17,217 nt of DNA, from positions 1 through 17,217 of the forward strand of contig DATFWK010000190.1 in NCBI GenBank assembly GCA_035259345.1, given 5' to 3'. Below the pieces are notes generated by a model. The model was not told where the DNA came from. It did no database searches and saw only the letters and a list, made by a program, of their open reading frames with translations. Origin of the DNA: DATFWK01 sp035259345. Its GTDB lineage: Bacteria; Actinomycetota; Thermoleophilia; Miltoncostaeales; Miltoncostaeaceae. Positions 7,483 through 14,787 of this stretch are shown piece after piece; the first letter of the stretch is position 1, and the number at the start of each line of letters is the position of its first letter. The translations under genes and the position numbers were made by a program.

Positions 7483-8872
7483 CCTCGCCGCGTTCGCCGC
7501 AGTCCTCGCCGGCGCCGGCGTCGTCGCCGGGTGCGGCGGGGGCGGTGGCGGTGGCGCCACCACGGCGCCTGCGCCCGCGCCGAAGGGCGGCGTCGAGGTG
7601 CGTGTGCTCGACGGCGACACCCAGGCGCCGATCGCCGGAGCCAGGGTGCGGGCATTCGCCCCCTCGGGCCCGCTCGGCGGGCCGGTCGTCGCGGACTCGG
7701 CGGGCCGGGCGACGGTTCCCGGCGGCGCCACGATCGTCCGGGCGCGGGCGAGGGGCTACGACCCCGCCAGCGCCAACGTCGCGTCCGACGCGGCCACGGT
7801 GCGGATCTTCGATCCCTCGATCCAGAGCCCCCAGTACGGCGCCGACTCCACCCGCACGCGCTTCGTGCAGGGCCTCCCGCTGCCACCGCCGAAGGGCAAG
7901 CCAGCGTGGACCCATGGGGGGAAGGTCCTCCTGGAGTTCCCGCCGTCGGTCGCGAACGGCCTCGTCGTGCTGCCGACCAACCGCGGGAAGGTGTTCGCGA
8001 TCGAGGCGGCGACCGGCCGCAAGCGGTGGACGGTGCGGCAGACGGCGAGCAGCTACATCGCGGCGACGCCGGCGATCGCCGGCGGCAGGGTCTACGTCGC
8101 GTCGATGGACGGGCGCCTCAGCGCCTACCGTGCGACCGACGGAGCCAAGATCTGGGAGTTCTCGACCGGCGGCAGCCCCATCGAGTCGTCCCCGCTGGTC
8201 GTGAACGACAAGGTCTACTTCGGCGCCTGGAACGGGAAGCTCTACGCGGTGTCGCTGCGCACGGCGAAGCTGCTCTGGACCTTCCAGGCAAGCGGCCAGA
8301 TCAAGGGCAGCGCGGCCCAGGCGGGCGACCTCATCGTGTTCGGGGACTACGCCGGCAACGTGTACGGCGTGCGCCGCTCGAACGGGTCCGCGGCGTGGCG
8401 CACGTCGGCCGGGCGGCGGTTCTACGGCGGCCCCGGCGTCAGCGGCAACACGGTGGTGATCGGCGACGTCGGGGGCGCGGTGGTGGGGCTGAACGCGCAG
8501 ACCGGCGCCCGCAAGTGGCGGGTCTCGACCGGCGGCAGCTTCGTCTACGCGAGCCCCGCGATCGCACGCGGCACGGCCTACATCGGCGCCTACAACGGCC
8601 GGCTCTACGCGCTCGACGTCGCGAGCGGGCGCCAGCGCTGGTCGTTCTCGGCCGGCGGGCCGATCTCGGGCTCGGCCACGGTGGTCGGGGGCATCGTCTA
8701 CACCGCGGTGCTCGCGCCGAGCGTGAGCGGCGACCGGACCTGGGGCCTCGACACCCGGAGCGGCGCGGTGCGCTTCCAGACGGACGACGGCCGTTATTCG
8801 CCGGTGGTGGCGGCGGGGCGGACGGTCTACCTGGTGGGGCGCACCACGCTCTATGCCTACCCCGCGCCGTAG
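7469..8872 (+). CDS. Lipoprotein with PQQ-type beta-propeller and N-terminal carboxypeptidase-regulatory-like domain
   Basis: I place the start at the GTG 7469, inside the Wzz gene (14-base overlap, GGGAG 11 bases upstream), because it yields a textbook lipoprotein signal: two Arg, a hydrophobic core and the lipobox VAGC with Cys22. An in-frame GTG at 7427 would add a Ser-rich leader that spoils it. After Cys22 come seven Gly and an Ala-Pro linker, then a domain (about 40-110; GVEVRVLDGDTQAPIAGARV and GRATVPGG) resembling carboxypeptidase-regulatory/Ig-like folds. From SPQYGADSTRTRF (122) to the end (467 residues) run repeated blades of the form G-x-VYVAS-x-D-G-L-x-A-x(4)-G-x-W, such as GKLYAVSLRTAKLLWTF, typical of PQQ/YVTN propellers as in BamB. 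No catalytic residues are evident; quinone binding is doubtful. It is exported and membrane-tethered, probably a binding scaffold. It is paralogous to the next gene. Confidence 0.88.
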   Translation: MRRPSLAAFAAVLAGAGVVAGCGGGGGGGATTAPAPAPKGGVEVRVLDGDTQAPIAGARVRAFAPSGPLGGPVVADSAGRATVPGGATIVRARARGYDPASANVASDAATVRIFDPSIQSPQYGADSTRTRFVQGLPLPPPKGKPAWTHGGKVLLEFPPSVANGLVVLPTNRGKVFAIEAATGRKRWTVRQTASSYIAATPAIAGGRVYVASMDGRLSAYRATDGAKIWEFSTGGSPIESSPLVVNDKVYFGAWNGKLYAVSLRTAKLLWTFQASGQIKGSAAQAGDLIVFGDYAGNVYGVRRSNGSAAWRTSAGRRFYGGPGVSGNTVVIGDVGGAVVGLNAQTGARKWRVSTGGSFVYASPAIARGTAYIGAYNGRLYALDVASGRQRWSFSAGGPISGSATVVGGIVYTAVLAPSVSGDRTWGLDTRSGAVRFQTDDGRYSPVVAAGRTVYLVGRTTLYAYPAP

Positions 8873-10091
8873 GCGCGTCCTGATCGCGGCCGCCGTCGCC
8901 GGCGGCCTGGTCGTCGTCGCGGCGGCGGTCCTCGGCTACGGCGCCAAGAGCGGCTGGTTCAACCCGGGCAGCGAGGAGGGCACGAGCGAGGGGTTCAAGC
9001 CGGCGGCGGCCCCGAAGGGCGTCGCGTCAGCCTCGGCGTGGCCACAGTACGGCTTCGACGCCAACCGCACCCGGGCGAACCCGGACCTCGACCTGGCGCC
9101 GCCGTACCGCGTGCGCTGGAGCTACGACGCCCGGTCCCTGCTCGAGTTCCCACCGGTCGTCGGCGGAGGGCGGGTGATCGTCGGCACGAACGACGGCCTG
9201 GCGCTGGCGCTCGACCAGCAGACCGGCAAGGTCCTCTGGCGCACGCACCTGGTCGGGCAGATGGCCTCCTCGCCGGCGCTGGCACCGGGCATCGCGCTCT
9301 TCACCACGACGCGGGGGCGGCTCGTCGCGCTCGACGTCGCGACCGGCAGGCGCCTCTGGGGCTGGAAGGCGGGGCGGTCGATCGAGTCCAGCCCGCTCGT
9401 CGCCGACGGCTCGGCCTACGTCGGCACGCTCGAGGGCAAGGTGCTGCGCATCGGCCTCGCGAGCCATCACCCGGTCTGGGTCGCCGAGGCGAGCGGGGAC
9501 GTGAAGGCGAGCCTGGCGCTCGCGGGCCCCAATGTCGTGATCGGGGACTACGCCGGGCGCATCAGCGCATTCCGGCGCACGGACGGGCGCCTGGCATGGC
9601 GGGCCACCTCGCCGAGCGCGGCCTTCCGCAGCGCCGGGCGCTTCTACGGAGGGCCCGCCGTCGCCTACGGCCGCGTGTACATCGGCAACGTGAACGGGCG
9701 CGTGATCGCGCTCGACGCGGCGAACGGGCAGCGCGCGTGGCTGCGGGTGCTCGACGACTTCGTCTACTCGAGCGCGGCCGTGGACCGGCGCCTTGTGCTC
9801 GTCGGAAGCTACGACCATCGCCTGCACGCGCTGGATGCGGTGACCGGCGAGGAGCGGTGGAGCTTCGACGCGGGGGAGCGCATCAGCGGCTCGCCGTCCG
9901 TGGTCGGCCGCTACGCATACGTCTCGACGCTCGCCCCGAAGGGCGCGACGGGCGCCACGTACGCCGTCGACGTCGAGACTGGGCGGCGCGTCTGGACCTT
10001 TCCCGACGGCCGCTACAGCCCGGCCGTCGGGGTCGAGGGGATGCTCGTGCTGACCGGTCGCGAGCGGCTGTACGGGCTCGTCCCGAGGTGA
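8853..10091 (+). CDS. Membrane-anchored PQQ-type beta-propeller protein
   Basis: 412 residues from an ATG that overlaps the preceding propeller gene by 20 bases. Residues 5-8 are RRRR, followed by one membrane segment (about 9-29) and no lipobox, so it is probably a signal anchor with the rest outside. A low-complexity linker (about 34-58) leads to WPQYGFDANRTRA (64-75) and then propeller blades to the C-terminus, with repeats such as GRLVALDVATGRRLWGW and HRLHALDAVTGEERWSF. It shares with the upstream lipoprotein, in the same order, QYG-x-D-x2-RTR, LLEFPP, IESSPLV, IGDYAG, RFYGGP and DGRYSP, so the two are tandem paralogues with different anchors. It lacks the upstream protein's extra N-terminal domain. 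Function is unknown; location between Wzz-like and flippase genes suggests a role in glycan export or assembly. Confidence 0.88.
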   Translation: MPTPRRRRVLIAAAVAGGLVVVAAAVLGYGAKSGWFNPGSEEGTSEGFKPAAAPKGVASASAWPQYGFDANRTRANPDLDLAPPYRVRWSYDARSLLEFPPVVGGGRVIVGTNDGLALALDQQTGKVLWRTHLVGQMASSPALAPGIALFTTTRGRLVALDVATGRRLWGWKAGRSIESSPLVADGSAYVGTLEGKVLRIGLASHHPVWVAEASGDVKASLALAGPNVVIGDYAGRISAFRRTDGRLAWRATSPSAAFRSAGRFYGGPAVAYGRVYIGNVNGRVIALDAANGQRAWLRVLDDFVYSSAAVDRRLVLVGSYDHRLHALDAVTGEERWSFDAGERISGSPSVVGRYAYVSTLAPKGATGATYAVDVETGRRVWTFPDGRYSPAVGVEGMLVLTGRERLYGLVPR

Positions 10092-11644
10092 CCGGGGGCA
10101 GGATCGCGCGGGCGGCGACCGCCGTCGCGCTGTTCGGCATCGTCTCCCGCCTGCTCGGGTTCGTGCGCGAGCTCGTCCTCGCGCGCACGTTCGGCACCCA
10201 GGGCGTGAACGGGGCGAAGGCGGACGCCTTCGTCAACGGCATCTTCCTCGTCAACACCGTCGCCGCCATCGTCCTCTACGCGCTCGTCACGCTGATCATC
10301 CCGTCCTTCGAGCACGAGCGCGAAGAGGAGGGGATGGACAGCGCCTGGCGCCTGATCTGGGCCGTCGGGGCCTGGGTCGGCATCGCGCTCGTCGCGATCG
10401 GCGCCGTGGTCGGGCTCTGGCCGGAGGCGGTGGCCAAGATCTTCAACGCCCGGCCGGTCACCGAGCGCCTGATGGTGGAGACCCTCCCGATCATGGCGCC
10501 GGGCCTCGTGATGCAGGGCATCTCGGCGCTCCTGACGGCGGCCCTCCAGGCGCGGCGGCGGTACATCGGCCCCGCGGCAATCGGTGTCGCCTTCAACCTC
10601 GGCATCATCCTCGGCCTGCTCGCGGGCCACGCCAGCCTGAAGGCTGCCGCGTGGGGTGTGACGCTCGGCGCGCTCGCGCAGATCGTCCTCCAGCTGCCCC
10701 AGCTGATCTCCGTGCTTCGTGAGGACGGCGTGCGCCCGGCGATCCGCCACCCGCGGCTCATGGCGACGGCGGCCCTCTCGGTGCCGATCCTCGCGGCATC
10801 CGTCCTGCAGCAGATCAACGGCTACACGGACAAGCTCTTCGCCAACGGCCTCGGCACAGGGAAGACGGCCGCGCTGAACTACGCGAACGCGGTGGGCTCG
10901 GCGCCGCGCACGGCGCTGCTCTTTCCCCTGCTCACGCCGCTCTTCCCCGTCGTCGCCGAGATGATCGCGAGGGGCCGCCGCCCGGACGCGACCCGCGCGT
11001 TCGTGCGCGCTGCAGGCCTGCTCGCGCTCGTGTCCATCCCGATGTCGCTCTTCATCGCCATCTATCCGCACGAGATCTCGCAGCTGGCGTTCCAGCGCCG
11101 CCGCTGCACGGCGACCTGCGTACACCAGATCCAGGGCCCGCTGCTCTGGTACGGGATCGCCGTCTGGGGCGCGTTCATCGGGTATCTCCTGAACCGCACG
11201 CTCTCCGCCGCCCGCAGGGCGCACGACATCATGGTCGCCACGATCGTCACGGTCGTCCTGACGGTCGCCCTCGACGTGGTGCTCGTGGTCGTCGGGCCGC
11301 TGGACCAGACGGGCCTCGCGCTGGCGACGATGATCGGCATCTATGCGAACACGCTGCTGACGCTCTGGTACCTGCGGCGGCAGATGCCGGAGCTGCCGAT
11401 GCGCAAGCTTGCGGATCAGCAAGGAAGGCTCGTCCTGGCCGGGCTGATCGGCGGCGCGACCTGCCTGCTGCTCAACGTGCCCTTCCCGAGCGGCGACCGC
11501 GGGACGCTCGCCGCGACCGCCCTGATCGCGGCCAAGGGGTTCGTCGGCTTCGTCGTGTTCGTCGTCGCGGCGCGGGCGCTGGCACCGGGCGAGCTTCACG
11601 AGGGCCGGCGCGCGCTTGGCGCGATCGTGGGCCGGGGCCGGTGA
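10088..11644 (+). CDS. MurJ/MviN-family lipid-linked oligosaccharide flippase (probable Wzx role)
   Basis: 518 residues from a GTG overlapping the upstream stop (GTGA). It is a polytopic membrane protein with roughly 14 hydrophobic segments. The N-terminus (ATAVALFGIVSRLLGFVRELVLARTFG) is the signature first helix of the MVIN family in the MOP exporter superfamily. Later typical parts are DAFVNGIFLVNTVAAIVLYALVT, PGLVMQGISALLTAALQA and ASVLQQINGYTDKLFA. MurJ flips lipid II, and relatives flip other undecaprenyl-linked glycans. In this locus it most likely carries the polysaccharide repeat unit outward (Wzx function). It could instead be the cell's true MurJ, which only the rest of the genome can settle. 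Odd point: C340 and C344 (CxxxC) lie in the loop QRRRCTATCVHQIQGP, where relatives usually have an acidic or Ala-rich helix. Confidence 0.88.
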   Translation: MTGGRIARAATAVALFGIVSRLLGFVRELVLARTFGTQGVNGAKADAFVNGIFLVNTVAAIVLYALVTLIIPSFEHEREEEGMDSAWRLIWAVGAWVGIALVAIGAVVGLWPEAVAKIFNARPVTERLMVETLPIMAPGLVMQGISALLTAALQARRRYIGPAAIGVAFNLGIILGLLAGHASLKAAAWGVTLGALAQIVLQLPQLISVLREDGVRPAIRHPRLMATAALSVPILAASVLQQINGYTDKLFANGLGTGKTAALNYANAVGSAPRTALLFPLLTPLFPVVAEMIARGRRPDATRAFVRAAGLLALVSIPMSLFIAIYPHEISQLAFQRRRCTATCVHQIQGPLLWYGIAVWGAFIGYLLNRTLSAARRAHDIMVATIVTVVLTVALDVVLVVVGPLDQTGLALATMIGIYANTLLTLWYLRRQMPELPMRKLADQQGRLVLAGLIGGATCLLLNVPFPSGDRGTLAATALIAAKGFVGFVVFVVAARALAPGELHEGRRALGAIVGRGR

Positions 11645-13131
11645 GCCTGGGCGGCGCCCGGCCGCCGGTGCGGGCGCCGTGGGCGGCCGCCCTGGCGCTG
11701 GTCGCCGTCATCGCCGTCGCCGTGGCGTTTCGGGCATGGGCCTTCGGCGGCGTCTCCTTCGCCCTGGGGTCGGACGAGTCCCGCTACGTGGCGGTCGCGC
11801 AGAACCTCGCCTCGGGGCACATGCCCCACGGCGCGGCGGAGTGGTTCGGCACGCGCCTCGTGCTCATCTGGCCGGTCGCCGGGCTCTTCCGGTGGATCGG
11901 GGCAAGCGACTACACCGCCTCGGCGTGGCCGGCCGTCGGGTCGCTGCTCTCGGTCGGCGCCGCCTACCTCCTCGGCCGCGACCTCGGCTCGCGGCGCGTC
12001 GGCCTCGTGGCCGCCGGGCTCGTCGCCGTGGCCCCGCTCGAGGTGCTGCTCGGAACGCGCCTCAGGCCCGACGCGATCATGCCCGGCCTGGTGGGGCTGT
12101 CCGTCTGGCTGGCCCTTCGGGCCGGCCGGGCGCTGGACGAGCGCACCTGCGCGCTCCTGGCAGCCGCCGCGGGCCTGTCGCTCGGGGCCGCCTGGTCGGT
12201 CCGTGAGAGCGCCCTCGTGATGGCCCCGGTCATCCTCGGCGCCGGCTGGCACGCCGGGCGGCGCGCGCTGGCCTGGGGGGCCGCCGGGCTCGTGGCCGTC
12301 CCGGCGCTCGCCGCGATCCTGTTCGGCGCGCTCGCCGGGGACCCGCTGCAGCCGCTCACAGGCGCCGGCGCGGAGGGCACGTGGCGCGACCCGGTGGCGG
12401 CCTGGTCCACCGACGGAAGCTATGCCGCTGCGATCGTCCGCCAGGCGCTGGACCCCGGCGCGCTCCTGTTCCTACTGGGGCCGGTGCTCGTGATCACCGG
12501 CGCAGTGCTGGTCGCGCGGCGCGAGCGGGCGGCGATCCTCCCCGCCGCCTGGCTGGCATGGGCCACCCTCTACCTCGAGCTGGGAACGCTGGTCAACCTG
12601 GGGAAGCCGCTCCGCTTCCTCACCCTCTGTTCCATCCCGGCCGCGCTGCTGGTCGCGCTGGCCGTGGACGGGCGTTTTGCCCCGCTGGCCGTCGCCGGGG
12701 TGGCGGCCATCGCGGTCGCGGCGCTGTGGTCGCTGCCCCTGCGCGACCACCGCGGCAACGACGTCGTCCTCCTCCACCGGGTGGCGGACCGCCTGAGCAC
12801 GCTTCCGCACCGCCCGGTGCTCTCCGAGAGCTACACGTGGTGGGCCAAGCTTGCCGCCTTCGTGCCGCGCGGGCGGTTGCCGGTGGCCGACGTGAAGGAC
12901 CCGGAGTTCCTCGACGAGTCGGAGCGGCGGGCGGCGCGCAGGCTCGAGCCCCTGCCGGACGTGGCCGCCTACGCCGGCGGGTACGTGGTCACCGGACCGG
13001 TGATCCCGCTGCAGGGATGGCCGAGCAACTGGGCTACCCTGGAGGAGCGCATGCGGCGAGACGTGCCATGGAGAAGGCTCCGGCTGGTCGCCACGGTCGG
13101 CGCAGCCCGCATCTGGCGGTGGCCCGCATGA
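11641..13131 (+). CDS. GT39-like (PMT/ArnT superfamily) integral membrane glycosyltransferase
   Basis: 496 residues from a GTG that overlaps the flippase stop (GTGA). The first membrane helix (about 13-33) is followed by the acidic motif SDESRYVAVAQNLASGHMP (D45, E46), the first-loop pattern of GT-C enzymes such as ArnT and PMT, where the acidic residue is catalytic. About eight to ten more hydrophobic segments follow up to about residue 370, then a soluble C-terminal part of roughly 120 residues ending RIWRWPA. GT-C enzymes use polyprenyl-phosphate sugars and act on the outer face of the membrane. The next gene encodes a GT2 enzyme of the type that makes such donors, which fits. Acceptor (lipid, polysaccharide or protein) is unknown. 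Assignment to GT39 rather than GT83 or another GT-C family is approximate. Confidence 0.82.
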   Translation: MSLGGARPPVRAPWAAALALVAVIAVAVAFRAWAFGGVSFALGSDESRYVAVAQNLASGHMPHGAAEWFGTRLVLIWPVAGLFRWIGASDYTASAWPAVGSLLSVGAAYLLGRDLGSRRVGLVAAGLVAVAPLEVLLGTRLRPDAIMPGLVGLSVWLALRAGRALDERTCALLAAAAGLSLGAAWSVRESALVMAPVILGAGWHAGRRALAWGAAGLVAVPALAAILFGALAGDPLQPLTGAGAEGTWRDPVAAWSTDGSYAAAIVRQALDPGALLFLLGPVLVITGAVLVARRERAAILPAAWLAWATLYLELGTLVNLGKPLRFLTLCSIPAALLVALAVDGRFAPLAVAGVAAIAVAALWSLPLRDHRGNDVVLLHRVADRLSTLPHRPVLSESYTWWAKLAAFVPRGRLPVADVKDPEFLDESERRAARRLEPLPDVAAYAGGYVVTGPVIPLQGWPSNWATLEERMRRDVPWRRLRLVATVGAARIWRWPA

Positions 13132-13844
13132 GCGGCCTCCCGGCACGGGACGGCCCGCCGGCCGTCGTCATCCCCGCCCGCGACGAGGCCGGCACCGTGG
13201 GCGCCGTGGTGCGCGCGGCGCGCGAGGCGCTTCCCGATGCCGCCGTCATCGTCGTCGACGACGCCTCCGGCGACGGCACCGGGGAGGAGGCCCGCGCCGC
13301 CGGCGCGGACGTCGTCCGCCTCGACCGCCACGCCGGCTACGCGGGGGCCCTGCGGGCGGGCTACCGGGCAGCGGCCGAGGCCGGCCTCGGGCCGGTCGCG
13401 CAGCTCGACGCGGACGGCCAGCACGACCCGGCGGACCTGCCGCGCCTCCTCGCGGCGCTCGCCGGCGCCGACCTGGTGGTCGGCTCGCGCTTCCTCGCGC
13501 CCGGCGGCTACAGGCCGCCTCTGGTCCGCGTGGCGGCGATCGCGGCCTGTCGCGCGATGGCCGGACGGGTCGGCGGCATCACGGTCACCGACCCCACGTC
13601 GGGCTTCCGTGCCTTGCGGCCGCGGCTCGCCCGCCTCCTCGCCGAGGAGGGCTTCCCGTTCGGGCTCACCGAGACGAGCCTGCTGATCGCCCTCCACCGC
13701 CGGGGCTTCCGCATCGCCGAGGCCCCGGTCCACATGCGCCCCTGCCCGGGCGCGTCGATGCACGCCGGCCTGGCAGGCGGAGCGCACTTCCTGCGCATCT
13801 CGATCGCCGTCCTCGCGCTGGCCGCCGGACGAGGCTCCCGCTAG
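13128..13844 (+). CDS. Glycosyltransferase family 2, DPM1/DPG-synthase-like
   Basis: 238 residues from an ATG overlapping the GT39-like stop (ATGA). It has a GT-A fold: VVIPARDEAGTVGAVV at the nucleotide-binding strand, VIVVDDASGDGT (D44-D45), HAGYAGALRAGYRAA, and the metal-binding DADGQHD (94-100), then VVGSRFLAPGG and DPTSGFRALRP. These are typical of the dolichol-phosphate-mannose/glucose synthase group of GT2. It is short, with no C-terminal pair of membrane helices, only one modest hydrophobic stretch near the end. It probably transfers a sugar from a nucleotide donor to polyprenyl phosphate at the cytoplasmic face, feeding the adjacent GT-C enzyme; direct transfer to the growing glycan is the alternative. 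Its stop codon forms part of a promoter-like box for the next gene. Confidence 0.9.
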   Translation: MSGLPARDGPPAVVIPARDEAGTVGAVVRAAREALPDAAVIVVDDASGDGTGEEARAAGADVVRLDRHAGYAGALRAGYRAAAEAGLGPVAQLDADGQHDPADLPRLLAALAGADLVVGSRFLAPGGYRPPLVRVAAIAACRAMAGRVGGITVTDPTSGFRALRPRLARLLAEEGFPFGLTETSLLIALHRRGFRIAEAPVHMRPCPGASMHAGLAGGAHFLRISIAVLALAAGRGSR

Positions 13845-13847
13845 CGT
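13842..13847 (+). promoter_or_regulatory. Probable -10 box (TAGCGT) of a leaderless transcript
   Basis: TAGCGT has exactly 7 bases between it and the ATG at 13855, the spacing expected when transcription starts at or next to the start codon. The TAG is also the stop codon of the GT2 gene. The bases between (CCCCGCG) contain no Shine-Dalgarno. No clear -35 hexamer is visible in the coding sequence upstream. This would allow the UXS and ABC ATPase genes to be expressed apart from the glycan operon. Confidence 0.5.
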
Positions 13848-13854
13848 CCCCGCG

Positions 13855-14787
13855 ATGCCGCTGACCTGCTGCGTGACCGGCGGGGCGGGGTTCCTGGGCT
13901 CGCACCTGTGCGATCGCCTCCTCGCCGACGGCCACCGGGTGATCTGCGTGGACAACCTCGACACCGGCACGCTCGAGAACATCGAGCACGTCCGCGAGGA
14001 CGGGTTCCGCTTCGTCCAGCACGACATGACGGTGCACCTGGAGCTGGACGAGCCGGTCGACGAGGTCTACCACCTCGCCTCGCCGGCGAGCCCCATCGAC
14101 TACCTGCGCCTGCCCCTGCACACGCTCAAGGTCGGCTCCTACGGCACGCACAACGCGCTCGGCCTCGCCAAGCGCCACCGCGCCCGCTTCCTGCTCGCCT
14201 CCACCAGCGAGGTCTACGGCGATCCCCAGGTCCACCCGCAGCCGGAGAGCTACTGGGGCCACGTGAACCCGATCGGGCCGCGCGGCGTCTACGACGAGGC
14301 GAAGCGCTACGCCGAGGCGCTGACGATGGCCTACCACCGCCAGCAGGGCGTCGACGCCCACATCGTGCGCATCTTCAACACGTACGGGCCGCGCATGCGC
14401 CCGCACGACGGCCGGGCCATCCCGACGTTCCTCCGCCAGGCGCTCAGCGACAAGCCGCTGACCGTGTTCGGGGACGGCTCGCAGACCCGCTCGTTCTGCT
14501 ACGTGAGCGACGAGATCGAGGGGATCATCCGCCTGATCCGAAGCGAGCACCACGAGCCGGTGAACATCGGCAACCCCGAGGAGTACACGATCCTCGAGCT
14601 CGCCGAGGCCATCCTCCGCGTCACCGGCTCCCGATCGGAGATCGTGTTCGAGGCGCTCCCCCAGGACGACCCAAGCGTCCGCCAGCCGGACATCACGCTG
14701 GCGCGCGAGCTCCTCGGCTGGGAGCCCGAGATCGGGCTGGACGAGGGCCTCGAGCGCACGATCGCCTCCCTGCCGCTGGCTCGATGA
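13855..14787 (+). CDS. uxs: UDP-glucuronate decarboxylase (UDP-xylose synthase), extended SDR family
   Basis: 310 residues, full length for bacterial UXS. The NAD-binding motif is CVTGGAGFLGSHLCDRLL (G9, G12, G15), followed by D33 for the NAD ribose. The UXS-specific signature is HLASPASPIDYLRLPLHTLK (73-92), then LLASTSEVYGDPQVHPQPE (T117, E119), GPRGVYDEAKRYAEAL with the Y146-x3-K150 pair, and RIFNTYGPRM. This string separates UXS from dTDP-glucose dehydratases and from 4-epimerases. The enzyme oxidises UDP-glucuronate at C4, decarboxylates it and reduces it to UDP-xylose, a donor for xylose-containing glycans. The UDP-glucose dehydrogenase that would make its substrate is not in the window. 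It follows a 10-base gap with a promoter-like box, and its stop overlaps the ABC gene start. Confidence 0.93.
   Translation: MPLTCCVTGGAGFLGSHLCDRLLADGHRVICVDNLDTGTLENIEHVREDGFRFVQHDMTVHLELDEPVDEVYHLASPASPIDYLRLPLHTLKVGSYGTHNALGLAKRHRARFLLASTSEVYGDPQVHPQPESYWGHVNPIGPRGVYDEAKRYAEALTMAYHRQQGVDAHIVRIFNTYGPRMRPHDGRAIPTFLRQALSDKPLTVFGDGSQTRSFCYVSDEIEGIIRLIRSEHHEPVNIGNPEEYTILELAEAILRVTGSRSEIVFEALPQDDPSVRQPDITLARELLGWEPEIGLDEGLERTIASLPLAR

Noticed and set aside
7526..7550. Run of glycine codons as a possible repeat or slippage site
   Set aside because: It encodes seven Gly directly after the lipidated Cys with mixed GGC/GGG/GGT codons, a normal flexible tether for a lipoprotein; frame is kept on both sides.
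9038..10087. Upstream extension of the flippase frame to 9038
   Set aside because: It overlaps the second propeller gene out of frame; the MVIN family N-terminal helix begins just after the GTG 10088.
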